Part shown: positions 53,028 through 64,000 of the stretch, in pieces
Layout: each line of letters starts with the position of its first letter
Numbering within the stretch: the stretch's first letter is position 1
Assembly: GCF_030177935.1 (NCBI RefSeq)
Contig: NZ_CP089974.1
Coordinates: 1,922,001-1,986,000 of the forward strand
DNA length: 64,000 nucleotides
Direction of reading: 5' to 3'
Source: Moraxella haemolytica
GTDB taxonomy: Bacteria; Pseudomonadota; Gammaproteobacteria; Pseudomonadales; Moraxellaceae
Made by a program: the position numbers and the translations under genes
The notes under the pieces: generated by a model
Database searches by the model: none
Told to the model about the DNA's origin: nothing
What the model saw: only the letters and a program-made list of their open reading frames with translations

Positions 53028-56000
53028 ATGAATAAAGTCTATAAGGTTATTTTTAACCGCACCACACAAGTGTTTCAAGCTGTCTCTGAATTGGCTCGTG
53101 GTCATCAACGCACCCAAACCGGTAGCACATCATTAAGCAAAGACCCTACTCAAAGCAGCAGCTTTCATCTAAACCCAATTGCCAGTGCAATAGACTCTCT
53201 TAAACCAGCAGTTCGTTCGTTCGCCCTAACCACCCTACTGCTCAGCGGACTGAGCTTTTCTGGGAGTGTGTCGGCTCAGTTTTGGGAAGGTCGTAACGAG
53301 GGTTCAGAGAACTTGGTTTGGGGGGGGGCGTCATGTAACCAGTAACCCAACTGGCAATGCTTTACCTTATACTGGACCAGGAAGAGTCCATGCCTATAAC
53401 TCGATTGTGATCGGGCACAGTACTTTCCTTGGCAGCTCAGCGGTTCCCGGTGCAACTACGCCAAACTCAAACGTGATTATCGGTTACGCGGCAATCGGAC
53501 GGGGTGAGCAAGTTCAAAATGCGATTGCTTTAGGGGCGAGAGCGAATACCGGTGGTAACCAAACAATCTCTATCGGGGCAGACTCGGTAACCGTGAGTCA
53601 AGGTAACATCTCTATTGGTTCGCAAGCGTCCTCTAGGGACCCAAACTCTCTTGCTATCGGGACAGGGGCTAAATCAAGCGGCGGATCAGTAGCGATAGGT
53701 AACGCAGCAGAGGCAGCTAATACGTCTATTGTGGTTGGTTATAGCTCAAAATCTAAGTCTAGCAACGGGACGGTACTGGGGATTAGTGCAACCAATGCCA
53801 GTAACAACGGGACGGTTATTGGGTATGGAGCGACGGTTAATGCCAATTCACTAAATGGGATTGCAATAGGACGTTCTGCAACAGTTCAAACCAGATCGCA
53901 AGGCGGTATTGCGATTGGTTCTGGCACGAATATTCAAGGTTTGAATTCTCTTGGTATAGGAACATCAGCTATAGCAAAAGGATCATCAGTGGCCATCGGT
54001 AGTTCAGCACGGGCGGATAACAGCTCTATCGTTATTGGTATAGGCTCAGTTGGCTTATCCACCAACGGTGTGGTGCTAGGGAATCAAGCAATCAACAATG
54101 GCAAAGACAGTACGGTTATCGGGTATGGGGCAAAGCTTTCCGGTGATGGGGCAGATGTGTTCAGAGTAGGTCGGGCTCGTGAATTAGAAAACTCCTTAGT
54201 TGTGGGGACAGATGCTCGTGCGTGGTCAGGACACTCGGTGGTGCTGGGGCGTGAGGCACAGGTTGGTAATGCTAATAGTGATGCGGTTAGCGGTACAGCA
54301 GTGGGTGAGCGTGCCAAAGCACTTGCCTATCGTAGTACGGCACTGGGGAGTAATGCGTTGGTTGACGCCAGCGGAGACGGCGGTATCGCGATTGGTCGCT
54401 CTGCTTTATCGAATGCCCCACAAGGGATTGCGATTGGCTCGGGAGATGCAGATAGCGCTAGAAACCCTGCAACGGTAAATGCAGAGGGGGGGGTTGCGAT
54501 TGGGCATAACGCCAGGGTTGACACTGATCATAAACGAGCAGTGGCGATAGGTTATAGTACAACTGCCGGTGGTGCGTATAACGTGGTCATCGGTAATGGA
54601 GCATCAGCATCCGACAGTGAAAATGTGGCTATCGGTAGAAATTCAAGTGCGTCTGATACGACAGCGAGAGGTGATTTAACAGTTGGACAAAAGACCTTTT
54701 TGGCGAATCAATGGAAAGCCCACAACAAAACTCATTCTTTTTCAGTGGGTTCATCGGGGAGTGAGCGAGTTATTCAGAATGTAGCGGCCGGTACGATTGG
54801 CCCCAACAGCACCGAAGCGATTAACGGCTCGCAGTTGTATAGAATTGTAGAGGGTATCGGGTTTGATGTGCATGATAATGCCGGTGCTAAAAAAGCAACC
54901 GTTGGTATCGGCAATAAAGTAAGCTTTAAGAAAGGGAATAGTGGTTTAGTTAGCGTTGAGACAGCCACAGATGGGAGAACGGGCGGCACACAAGAGAATG
55001 CGAGAGTAACCTTTGATGTCATAACGCAGGGGCTTGAAAGTCAAAATACTAAAACAAAGGTAATGGCTGCGAGCGGTCCAACAGGTTTGGCGAAATCTGC
55101 TGATGTGGCACAGGCGATTAACGATGTAGCAGAAGCGTTACAAAAGGATATAAAAAACATTGGCGTAAGCTGGAAGCTGGCTACAAAAGCCGGCACAGGT
55201 ACAGCGGCTAACAGACAGCATACAATCACATCTAATCAGACAGCAACATTCCAAGCCGGTAAAAACATAGTACTAGCACAGGCAGCTGGAACCATCGATA
55301 TTGCCGTAAAGGACAGTCCAACATTTAACACAATTACTACAACCGGCATTGCGACCATCGGCGGTACGCTAAATGCCAACGGTGGCTTGACGGTAGCAAA
55401 TAACAAAACGGTTAATTTTAATAATAATAGACTGACTAATGTGGGTAATGCTACAGCTGATACTGATGCAGTCAATAAGAGACAGTTGGATGAAAAGGCG
55501 GCAGAATTAACCAATACAGGATTGAAGTTTCGGGGTGATTCAAACGAAGCCTCAAAATTTTTCACACGTAAGTTGAACGAGGAAGTACAAATTACCGGCG
55601 GTGCTAATGAGAATCAGTTGACTACTAACAATATTGGGGTGGTTGTTAATGGTTCCAATCTACAAGTAAAACTTGCTAAAACTCTGTCTGGGTTAACTTC
55701 AGTAACAACAAACTCACTGACAGTCAATAATAGTGCCACCTTTACACAAGGCATAACCTTAGGTAATGCCAACAATGGTCCGAAGATTGTTAATAATGGT
55801 GATGCCATCAAGGTTCAGAAGAACGGAGGAGGGTATGCTCGAATCACCAATATTTGGGACGGTAAAGATGCTTTTGATGCAGTCAATAAAGGGCAGTTGG
55901 ACGAGCTGGCTAATACAGGATTACAGTTTGAAGGTGATTCAGCTAGTGATGTTGCCACTCGCAAGTTAGGCCAAAAACTGAATATTACCGGCGGTGCTAA

Positions 56001-59000
56001 TAGGGATAAGTTGACTAATAATAATATTGGGGTGGTTGTTGGTGGTAATGGTCTGGTTGTAAAACTTGCCAAGAATATTAGTGGGTTGGAAACCATTAAA
56101 ACCACCGGTCGTATTACAGCCGGTGGTGGTTTGACAGTGACTACTGGGGGCGTGACTGTTGCTAATGGCGGCATAACGGTTACTCAAGGTGGCTTGACGG
56201 TGACCGCTGGCCCAACCAATTTGAACGGTGGCTTGACAGTAACCGGTAATACACAGGTTGCTAAACTAACAGCAACTGGTGATACATCACTTAAAAAGGT
56301 GGATGTTACTGGTAAGCTGAATGTGACTGGCCCAACCAATTTGACCGGTGGTGCGACTGTTGGTGGCAATGGTTTGACTGTTAATAATGGTGGCATAACG
56401 GTTACTCGCGGTGGTTTGACTGTTCAGGCTGGTGCATCGAGCTTTGGTGATAAAGTGACGGTTACTCGAGGTGGTTTGGATGTTAGCGGTGCTACCACGC
56501 TTGGAAGTACTTTGAATGTGACGGGTGCGGCAAATGTTGGTGGTATGCTAAATGCCAACGGTGGCTTGACGGTAGCAAGAAGCCAAAAGGTTGATTTTAA
56601 TAATAATAAACTGACTAAGGTGGCTGATGCTGTAGCTGATACTGATGCAGTCAATAAGAAACAGCTGGATGCCTGGGCTGACAAAGGGATAAAGTTTTTG
56701 GGTGATTCAAACAAAGACGGACAACATCTCACACGTAAGTTGGGCACGGACATAAAAATTACCGGCGGTGCTGATGAGAGTAAGTTGACTAATAACAATA
56801 TTGGGGTGGTTGTTGGTGACAAGGGATTGGAAGTAAAACTATCCAACACACTGACTGGGTTAACTTCAGTAACAACAGAGTCACTAACAGTCAATAATGG
56901 TGCGACCATCTCTGGTAAATTAACAGCGAACAACGATTTTGAGGCGAAGGGTGCGACCACGCTTAGAAGTACCACTGCAAGTACGTTGAATGTGACTGGT
57001 GCAACCAACTTGACCGGTGGTGCGACTGTTGGTGGCAATGGTTTGACTGTTAATAATGGTGGCATAAAGGTTACTCGAGGTGGTTTGACTGTTCAGGCTG
57101 GTGCATCGAGCTTTGGTGATAAAGTGACGGTTACTCGAGGTGGTTTGGATGTTAGCGGTGCTACCACGCTTGGAAGTACTTTGAATGTGACGGGTGCGGC
57201 AAATGTTGGTGGTATGCTAAATGCCAACGGTGGCTTGACGGTAGCAAGAAGCCAAAAGGTTGATTTTAATAATAATAAACTGACTAAGGTGGCTGATGCT
57301 GTAGCTGATACTGATGCAGTCAATAAGAAACAGCTGGATGCCTGGGCTGACAAAGGGATAAAGTTTTTGGGTGATTCAAACAAAGACGGACAACATCTCA
57401 CACGTAAGTTGGGCACGGACATAAAAATTACCGGCGGTGCTGATGAGAGTAAGTTGACTAATAACAATATTGGGGTGGTTGTTGGTGACAAGGGATTGGA
57501 AGTAAAACTATCCAAAACACTGACTGGGTTAACTTCAGTAGCAACAAACTCACTAACAGTCAATAATGGTGCGACGATTGGCGGGAAATTAACGGCTCGC
57601 GGTGGTTTGACAGTAACCGGCGGCAAAACTGAGTTGCAACAAGGTTTGGAAGTAACCGGTGACACAAAAGTTGCTAACCTAACAGCAACCGGTAATACAT
57701 TGCTTCAAAAAGTGGATGTTGCTGGTGCGTTGGATGTGACTGGTAAAACAACGGTTACACAATTAGAAGCAAGCGGCGAAGTGACGCTTAAAGATGCGTT
57801 AATCGTTGAGGGTCAAGCACAGCTTAAAGATACCTTGGTTGTTGATAAGCAGGCGACCTTTAAACAAGGTGTGACCTTAGGTGACACTACCGGTCCGAAG
57901 ATTGTGCGTGATGGTGACAATATCAAAGTTCAGAAGAATGGTGGTGGTGCAGCACGTATTACCAATATTGCTGCTGGTGAACAAGACGGTGATGCGGTTA
58001 ACTTTAAGCAAGTGAAGGACGGAATTGCTGGTATTACCACTAAAGGTCTTAAGTTTGCAGGCGATATTAACGGTGAAGTCCATCGTGAATTAGGTCAGGC
58101 GCTGACGATTACCGGTGGTGTAACCCAAGAGGGGAATCTGACTGACAGTAATATCGGTGTAGTGAAAAATCCTAATAATCAGGGATTGATTGTAAAACTT
58201 GCCAAGAATCTTCAAAACCTAGATTCAGTAGCGACAAACACACTGACAACCACTGGAGCTGCGACTATTGGTGGTGGTTTGACAGTGACCGGTGATACAT
58301 CGCTTCAAAAAGTGGATGTTACTGGTGCGTTGGATGTGACTGGTAAAACAACGGTTACACAATTAGAAGCAAGCGGCGAAGTGACGCTTAAAGATGCGTT
58401 AATCGTTGAGGGTCAAGCACAGCTTAAAGATACCTTGGTTGTTACCAAAGAAGCAACCTTTAATGGTGCAGTTACGGCAAATCAAGGTTTGACTGTTGCT
58501 CAGGGTAACTTGGAAGTAACCAATGGCAATACTACGCTTAAGACTTTGACTGTTAATGAAACGCTAGCTGTTAAGCAAAAAGCAACCTTTGAACAAGGTC
58601 TGGATGTGACTGCCGGTAAAACCAATTTGAACGGTGGTTTGACAGTAACCGGCGGCAAAACTGAGTTGCAACAAGGTTTGGAAGTAACCGGTGACACAAA
58701 AGTTGCTAACCTAACAGCAACCGGTAATACATTGCTTCAAAAAGTGGATGTTGCTGGTGCGTTGGATGTGACTGGTAAAACAACGGTTACACAATTAGAA
58801 GCAAGCGGCGAAGTGACGCTTAAAGATGCGTTAATCGTTGAGGGTCAAGCACAGCTTAAAGATACCTTGGTTGTTGATAAGCAGGCGACCTTTAAACAAG
58901 GTGTGACCTTAGGTGACACTACCGGTCCGAAGATTGTGCGTGATGGTGACAATATCAAAGTTCAGAAGAATGGTGGTGGTGCAGCACGTATTACCAATAT

Positions 59001-62000
59001 TGCTGCTGGTGAACAAGACGGTGATGCGGTTAACTTTAAGCAAGTGAAGGACGGAATTGCTGGTATTACCACTAAAGGTCTTAAGTTTGCAGGCGATATT
59101 AACGGTGAAGTCCATCGTGAATTAGGTCAGGCGCTGACGATTACCGGTGGTGTAACCCAAGAGGGGAATCTGACTGACAGTAATATCGGTGTAGTGAAAA
59201 ATCCTAATAATCAGGGATTGATTGTAAAACTTGCCAAGAATCTTCAAAACCTAGATTCAGTAGCGACAAACACACTGACAACCACTGGAGCTGCGACTAT
59301 TGGTGGTGGTTTGACAGTGACCGGTGATACATCGCTTCAAAAAGTGGATGTTACTGGTGCGTTGGATGTGACTGGTAAAACAACGGTTACACAATTAGAA
59401 GCAAGCGGCGAAGTGACGCTTAAAGATGCGTTAATCGTTGAGGGTCAAGCACAGCTTAAAGATACCTTGGTTGTTACCAAAGAAGCAACCTTTAATGGTG
59501 CAGTTACGGCAAATCAAGGTTTGACTGTTGCTCAGGGTAACTTGGAAGTAACCAATGGCAATACTACGCTTAAGACTTTGACTGTTAATGAAACGCTAGC
59601 TGTTAAGCAAAAAGCAACCTTTGAACAAGGTCTGGATGTGACTGCCGGTAAAACCAATTTGAACGGTGGTTTGACAGTAACCGGCGGCAAAACTGAGTTG
59701 CAACAAGGTTTGGAAGTAACCGGTGACACAAAAGTTGCTAACCTAACAGCAACCGGTAATACATTGCTTCAAAAAGTGGATGTTGCTGGTGCGTTGGATG
59801 TGACTGGTAAAACAACGGTTACACAATTAGAAGCAAGCGGCGAAGTGACGCTTAAAGATGCGTTAATCGTTGAGGGTCAAGCACAGCTTAAAGATACCTT
59901 GGTTGTTGATAAGCAGGCGACCTTTAAACAAGGTGTGACCTTAGGTGACACTACCGGTCCGAAGATTGTGCGTGATGGTGACAATATCAAAGTTCAGAAG
60001 AATGGTGGTGGTGCAGCACGTATTACCAATATTGCTGCTGGTGAACAAGACGGTGATGCGGTTAACTTTAAGCAAGTGAAGGACGGAATTGCTGGTATTA
60101 CCACTAAAGGTCTTAAGTTTGCAGGCGATATTAACGGTGAAGTCCATCGTGAATTAGGTCAGGCGCTGACGATTACCGGTGGTGTAACCCAAGAGGGGAA
60201 TCTGACTGACAGTAATATCGGTGTAGTGAAAAATCCTAATAATCAGGGATTGATTGTAAAACTTGCCAAGAATCTTCAAAACCTAGATTCAGTAGCGACA
60301 AACACACTGACAACCACTGGAGCTGCGACTATTGGTGGTGGTTTGACAGTGACCGGTGATACATCGCTTCAAAAAGTGGATGTTACTGGTGCGTTGGATG
60401 TGACTGGTAAAACAACGGTTACACAATTAGAAGCAAGCGGCGAAGTGACGCTTAAAGATGCGTTAATCGTTGAGGGTCAAGCACAGCTTAAAGATACCTT
60501 GGTTGTTACCAAAGAAGCAACCTTTAATGGTGCAGTTACGGCAAATCAAGGTTTGACTGTTGCTCAGGGTAACTTGGAAGTAACCAATGGCAATACTACG
60601 CTTAAGACTTTGACTGTTAATGAAACGCTAGCTGTTAAGCAAAAAGCAACCTTTGAACAAGGTCTGGATGTGACTGCCGGTAAAACCAATTTGAACGGTG
60701 GTTTGACAGTAACCGGCGGCAAAACTGAGTTGCAACAAGGTTTGGAAGTAACCGGTGACACAAAAGTTGCTAACCTAACAGCAACCGGTAATACATTGCT
60801 TCAAAAAGTGGATGTTGCTGGTGCGTTGGATGTGACTGGTAAAACAACGGTTACACAATTAGAAGCAAGCGGCGAAGTGACGCTTAAAGATGCGTTAATC
60901 GTTGAGGGTCAAGCACAGCTTAAAGATACCTTGGTTGTTGATAAGCAGGCGACCTTTAAACAAGGTGTGACCTTAGGTGACACTACCGGTCCGAAGATTG
61001 TGCGTGATGGTGACAATATCAAAGTTCAGAAGAATGGTGGTGGTGCAGCACGTATTACCAATATTGCTGCTGGTGAACAAGACGGTGATGCGGTTAACTT
61101 TAAGCAAGTGAAGGACGGAATTGCTGGTATTACCACTAAAGGTCTTAAGTTTGCAGGCGATATTAACGGTGAAGTCCATCGTGAATTAGGTCAGGCGCTG
61201 ACGATTACCGGTGGTGTAACCCAAGAGGGGAATCTGACTGACAGTAATATCGGTGTAGTGAAAAATCCTAATAATCAGGGATTGATTGTAAAACTTGCCA
61301 AGAATCTTCAAAACCTAGATTCAGTAGCGACAAACACACTGACAACCACTGGAGCTGCGACTATTGGTGGTGGTTTGACAGTGACCGGTGATACATCGCT
61401 TCAAAAAGTGGATGTTACTGGTGCGTTGGATGTGACTGGTAAAACAACGGTTACACAATTAGAAGCAAGCGGCGAAGTGACGCTTAAAGATGCGTTAATC
61501 GTTGAGGGTCAAGCACAGCTTAAAGATACCTTGGTTGTTACCAAAGAAGCAACCTTTAATGGTGCAGTTACGGCAAATCAAGGTTTGACTGTTGCTCAGG
61601 GTAACTTGGAAGTAACCAATGGCAATACTACGCTTAAGACTTTGACTGTTAATGAAACGCTAGCTGTTAAGCAAAAAGCAACCTTTGAACAAGGTCTGGA
61701 TGTGACTGCCGGTAAAACCAATTTGAACGGTGGTTTGACAGTAACCGGCGGCAAAACTGAGTTGCAACAAGGTTTGGAAGTAACCGGTGACACAAAAGTT
61801 GCTAACCTAACAGCAACCGGTAATACATTGCTTCAAAAAGTGGATGTTGCTGGTGCGTTGGATGTGACTGGTAAAACAACGGTTACACAATTAGAAGCAA
61901 GCGGCGAAGTGACGCTTAAAGATGCGTTAATCGTTGAGGGTCAAGCACAGCTTAAAGATACCTTGGTTGTTGATAAGCAGGCGACCTTTAAACAAGGTGT

Positions 62001-64000
62001 GACCTTAGGTGACACTACCGGTCCGAAGATTGTGCGTGATGGTGACAATATCAAAGTTCAGAAGAATGGTGGTGGTGCAGCACGTATTACCAATATTGCT
62101 GCTGGTGAACAAGACGGTGATGCGGTTAACTTTAAGCAAGTGAAGGACGGAATTGCTGGTATTACCACTAAAGGTCTTAAGTTTGCAGGCGATATTAACG
62201 GTGAAGTCCATCGTGAATTAGGTCAGGCGCTGACGATTACCGGTGGTGTAACCCAAGAGGGGAATCTGACTGACAGTAATATCGGTGTAGTGAAAAATCC
62301 TAATAATCAGGGATTGATTGTAAAACTTGCCAAGAATCTTCAAAACCTAGATTCAGTAGCGACAAACACACTGACAACCACTGGAGCTGCGACTATTGGT
62401 GGTGGTTTGACAGTGACCGGTGATACATCGCTTCAAAAAGTGGATGTTACTGGTGCGTTGGATGTGACTGGTAAAACAACGGTTACACAATTAGAAGCAA
62501 GCGGCGAAGTGACGCTTAAAGATGCGTTAATCGTTGAGGGTCAAGCACAGCTTAAAGATACCTTGGTTGTTACCAAAGAAGCAACCTTTAATGGTGCAGT
62601 TACGGCAAATCAAGGTTTGACTGTTGCTCAGGGTAACTTGGAAGTAACCAATGGCAATACTACGCTTAAGACTTTGACTGTTAATGAAACGCTAGCTGTT
62701 AAGCAAAAAGCAACCTTTGAACAAGGTCTGGATGTGACTGCCGGTAAAACCAATTTGAACGGTGGTTTGACAGTAACCGGCGGCAAAACTGAGTTGCAAC
62801 AAGGTTTGGAAGTAACCGGTGACACAAAAGTTGCTAACCTAACAGCAACCGGTAATACATTGCTTCAAAAAGTGGATGTTGCTGGTGCGTTGGATGTGAC
62901 TGGTAAAACAACGGTTACACAATTAGAAGCAAGCGGCGAAGTGACGCTTAAAGATGCGTTAATCGTTGAGGGTCAAGCACAGCTTAAAGATACCTTGGTT
63001 GTTGATAAGCAGGCGACCTTTAAACAAGGTGTGACCTTAGGTGACACTACCGGTCCGAAGATTGTGCGTGATGGTGACAATATCAAAGTTCAGAAGAATG
63101 GTGGTGGTGCAGCACGTATTACCAATATTGCTGCTGGTGAACAAGACGGTGATGCGGTTAACTTTAAGCAAGTGAAGGACGGAATTGCTGGTATTACCAC
63201 TAAAGGTCTTAAGTTTGCAGGCGATATTAACGGTGAAGTCCATCGTGAATTAGGTCAGGCGCTGACGATTACCGGTGGTGTAACCCAAGAGGGGAATCTG
63301 ACTGACAGTAATATCGGTGTAGTGAAAAATCCTAATAATCAGGGATTGATTGTAAAACTTGCCAAGAATCTTCAAAACCTAGATTCAGTAGCGACAAACA
63401 CACTGACAACCACTGGAGCTGCGACTATTGGTGGTGGTTTGACAGTGACCGGTGATACATCGCTTCAAAAAGTGGATGTTACTGGTGCGTTGGATGTGAC
63501 TGGTAAAACAACGGTTACACAATTAGAAGCAAGCGGCGAAGTGACGCTTAAAGATGCGTTAATCGTTGAGGGTCAAGCACAGCTTAAAGATACCTTGGTT
63601 GTTACCAAAGAAGCAACCTTTAATGGTGCAGTTACGGCAAATCAAGGTTTGACTGTTGCTCAGGGTAACTTGGAAGTAACCAATGGCAATACTACGCTTA
63701 AGACTTTGACTGTTAATGAAACGCTAGCTGTTAAGCAAAAAGCAACCTTTGAACAAGGTCTGGATGTGACTGCCGGTAAAACCAATTTGAACGGTGGTTT
63801 GACAGTAACCGGCGGCAAAACTGAGTTGCAACAAGGTTTGGAAGTAACCGGTGACACAAAAGTTGCTAACCTAACAGCAACCGGTAATACATTGCTTCAA
63901 AAAGTGGATGTTGCTGGTGCGTTGGATGTGACTGGTAAAACAACGGTTACACAATTAGAAGCAAGCGGCGAAGTGACGCTTAAAGATGCGTTAATCGTTG
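53028..64000 (+). CDS. Giant trimeric autotransporter adhesin (Hag/MID-like), phase OFF here, incomplete at window end
   Basis: Translation from the ATG at 53028 gives an extended signal peptide (MNKVYKVIFNRTTQVFQAVS, the ESPR typical of large autotransporters; cleavage after GSVSA at residue 83) but stops at 53345 after 105 codons, because the tract at 53320-53328 has nine G. With eight G the frame joins LVWGG to RHVTSNPTGNALPYTG and stays open to the end of the window, at least 3,650 codons in all. Parts: YadA-type head with SVAIG/GVVLG repeats (53395-54700), neck [16 protein letters not shown] (near 54810), then a stalk of neck-like DAVNKKQLD and NIGVVV...VKLAK modules, a 669-bp duplication, and the 1032-bp tandem repeats. 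The anchor lies beyond the window. Annotated as one gene because no other lesion is seen. Confidence 0.88.
53320..53328 (+). repeat. Coding poly-G tract (9 G) that sets the adhesin frame
   Basis: Nine G within codons 98-101. Upstream codons begin at positions divisible by three; the downstream adhesin frame is read one base later. Removing one G, or adding two, joins them; the present length leads to a TAA at 53343-53345. Homopolymer G in this location is the known switch of Moraxella Hag/MID adhesins. Confidence 0.93.
54486..54493 (+). repeat. Second coding poly-G tract (8 G) in the adhesin head
   Basis: Eight G encoding Glu-Gly-Gly-Val within NAEGGVAIG. At this length the head frame is continuous. 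A change of one base would truncate the protein, so it may be a second slippage site. Confidence 0.7.
56314..57585 (+). repeat. 669-bp duplicated stalk module (two copies)
   Basis: Blocks at about 56314-56982 and 56983-57585 align with an offset of 669 bp (223 codons). They share the GLTVQAGASSFGDKVTVTRG stretch, the DADAVNKKQLD-type neck and the NIGVVVGDKGLEVKLS segment, with few substitutions in the middle and increasing differences at the ends. Older than the 1032-bp array. Confidence 0.85.
57600..64000 (+). repeat. 1032-bp tandem repeat array in the adhesin stalk, 6.2 copies in the window
   Basis: Units begin at 57600, 58632, 59664, 60696, 61728 and 62760, with a partial seventh from 63792. 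Each is 344 codons, so copy changes keep the frame. Comparing copy 1 with copy 6 line by line shows no difference. Each unit encodes short repeats of the type LTVTGDTSLQKVDVTG, one neck-like module (RITNIAAGEQDGDAVNFKQV) and one NIGVVKNPNNQGLIVKLAKN module. A block of about 145 bp occurs twice inside each unit, 600 bp apart. The array continues past the window. Confidence 0.95.

Noticed and set aside
53028-53345. The 105-aa ORF as an independent small gene
   Set aside because: It is the signal peptide of the giant adhesin followed by a frameshift product after the poly-G tract.
54084-63857. Many minus-strand ORFs of 60-210 codons across the giant adhesin, repeating every 1032 bp
   Set aside because: They are antisense shadows of the repetitive plus-strand coding sequence; their repetition follows the array and they have no ribosome sites or domain character.
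57600-64000. CRISPR array or other short-spacer repeat
   Set aside because: The repeats are 1032 bp, directly adjacent, without spacers and fully coding in one frame.

Overview
The window looks like chromosome of a Moraxellaceae bacterium, most likely a Moraxella species. Reasons: moderate to low GC, Acinetobacter/Psychrobacter-like housekeeping proteins and gene orders (pabC-mltG-tmk, dapA-small lipoprotein-purC, phhA-phhB), and above all two adjacent trimeric autotransporter adhesins, one carrying a coding poly-G tract of the kind known from the M. catarrhalis Hag/MID adhesins. The assignment comes from reading alone; no database was searched. I saw no rRNA, tRNA, CRISPR array, prophage or insertion sequence.

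Layout. 1-8.2 kb: argA, an FKBP lipoprotein, a CmpX/MscS-type channel, an AT-rich orphan membrane protein, ettA and a small lipoprotein. 8.2-13.2 kb (minus strand): a ketone-body operon read gntP-type permease, bdhA, atoE, scoA, scoB. 13.4-16.4 kb (minus strand): a TRAP transporter dctP-dctQ-dctM, then a phospholipase D-family enzyme. 18.6-26.3 kb: phenylalanine/tyrosine catabolism. phhA-phhB convert Phe to Tyr; the opposing operon hpd, VOC protein, fahA, NhaC-type antiporter, maiA degrades hydroxyphenylpyruvate, and a LysR gene is divergent from hpd. The classical homogentisate dioxygenase (hmgA) is absent, and the VOC-fold protein is a candidate for that step. 26.5-33.3 kb: a GNAT protein, a cNMP/CBS/nucleotidyltransferase protein with a DnaQ-like exonuclease, a PCD-like protein, tenA, parC and a NIF3-like protein. 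33.4-41.5 kb: purC, a very short BamC-like lipoprotein, dapA, a Deg protease, tmk-mltG-pabC, aroE. 41.7-50 kb: an acyl-CoA dehydrogenase, three Sel1-repeat genes (the first a double-frameshift pseudogene), proA, and an amino-acid ABC ATPase with two lipoprotein binding proteins but no permease.

50.2-64 kb is an adhesin island. The first adhesin (774 aa) has a YadA-type head, 64 uninterrupted Gly-X-Y collagen-like triplets, a coiled coil and a YadA anchor. The second is a giant adhesin gene that starts at 53028 with an extended signal peptide and is still open at the window end. In this sequence it is switched off by a 9-G tract at 53320-53328: 8 G would join the signal peptide to more than 3,500 further codons. 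Its stalk ends in a 1032-bp (344-codon) tandem repeat, 6.2 copies within the window, with no difference seen between copies 1 and 6. An 11-C tract lies upstream, so expression may be switched both transcriptionally and translationally, while stalk length can change by recombination between repeats.

Convergent gene pairs are mostly separated by strong bidirectional hairpin terminators, listed individually.
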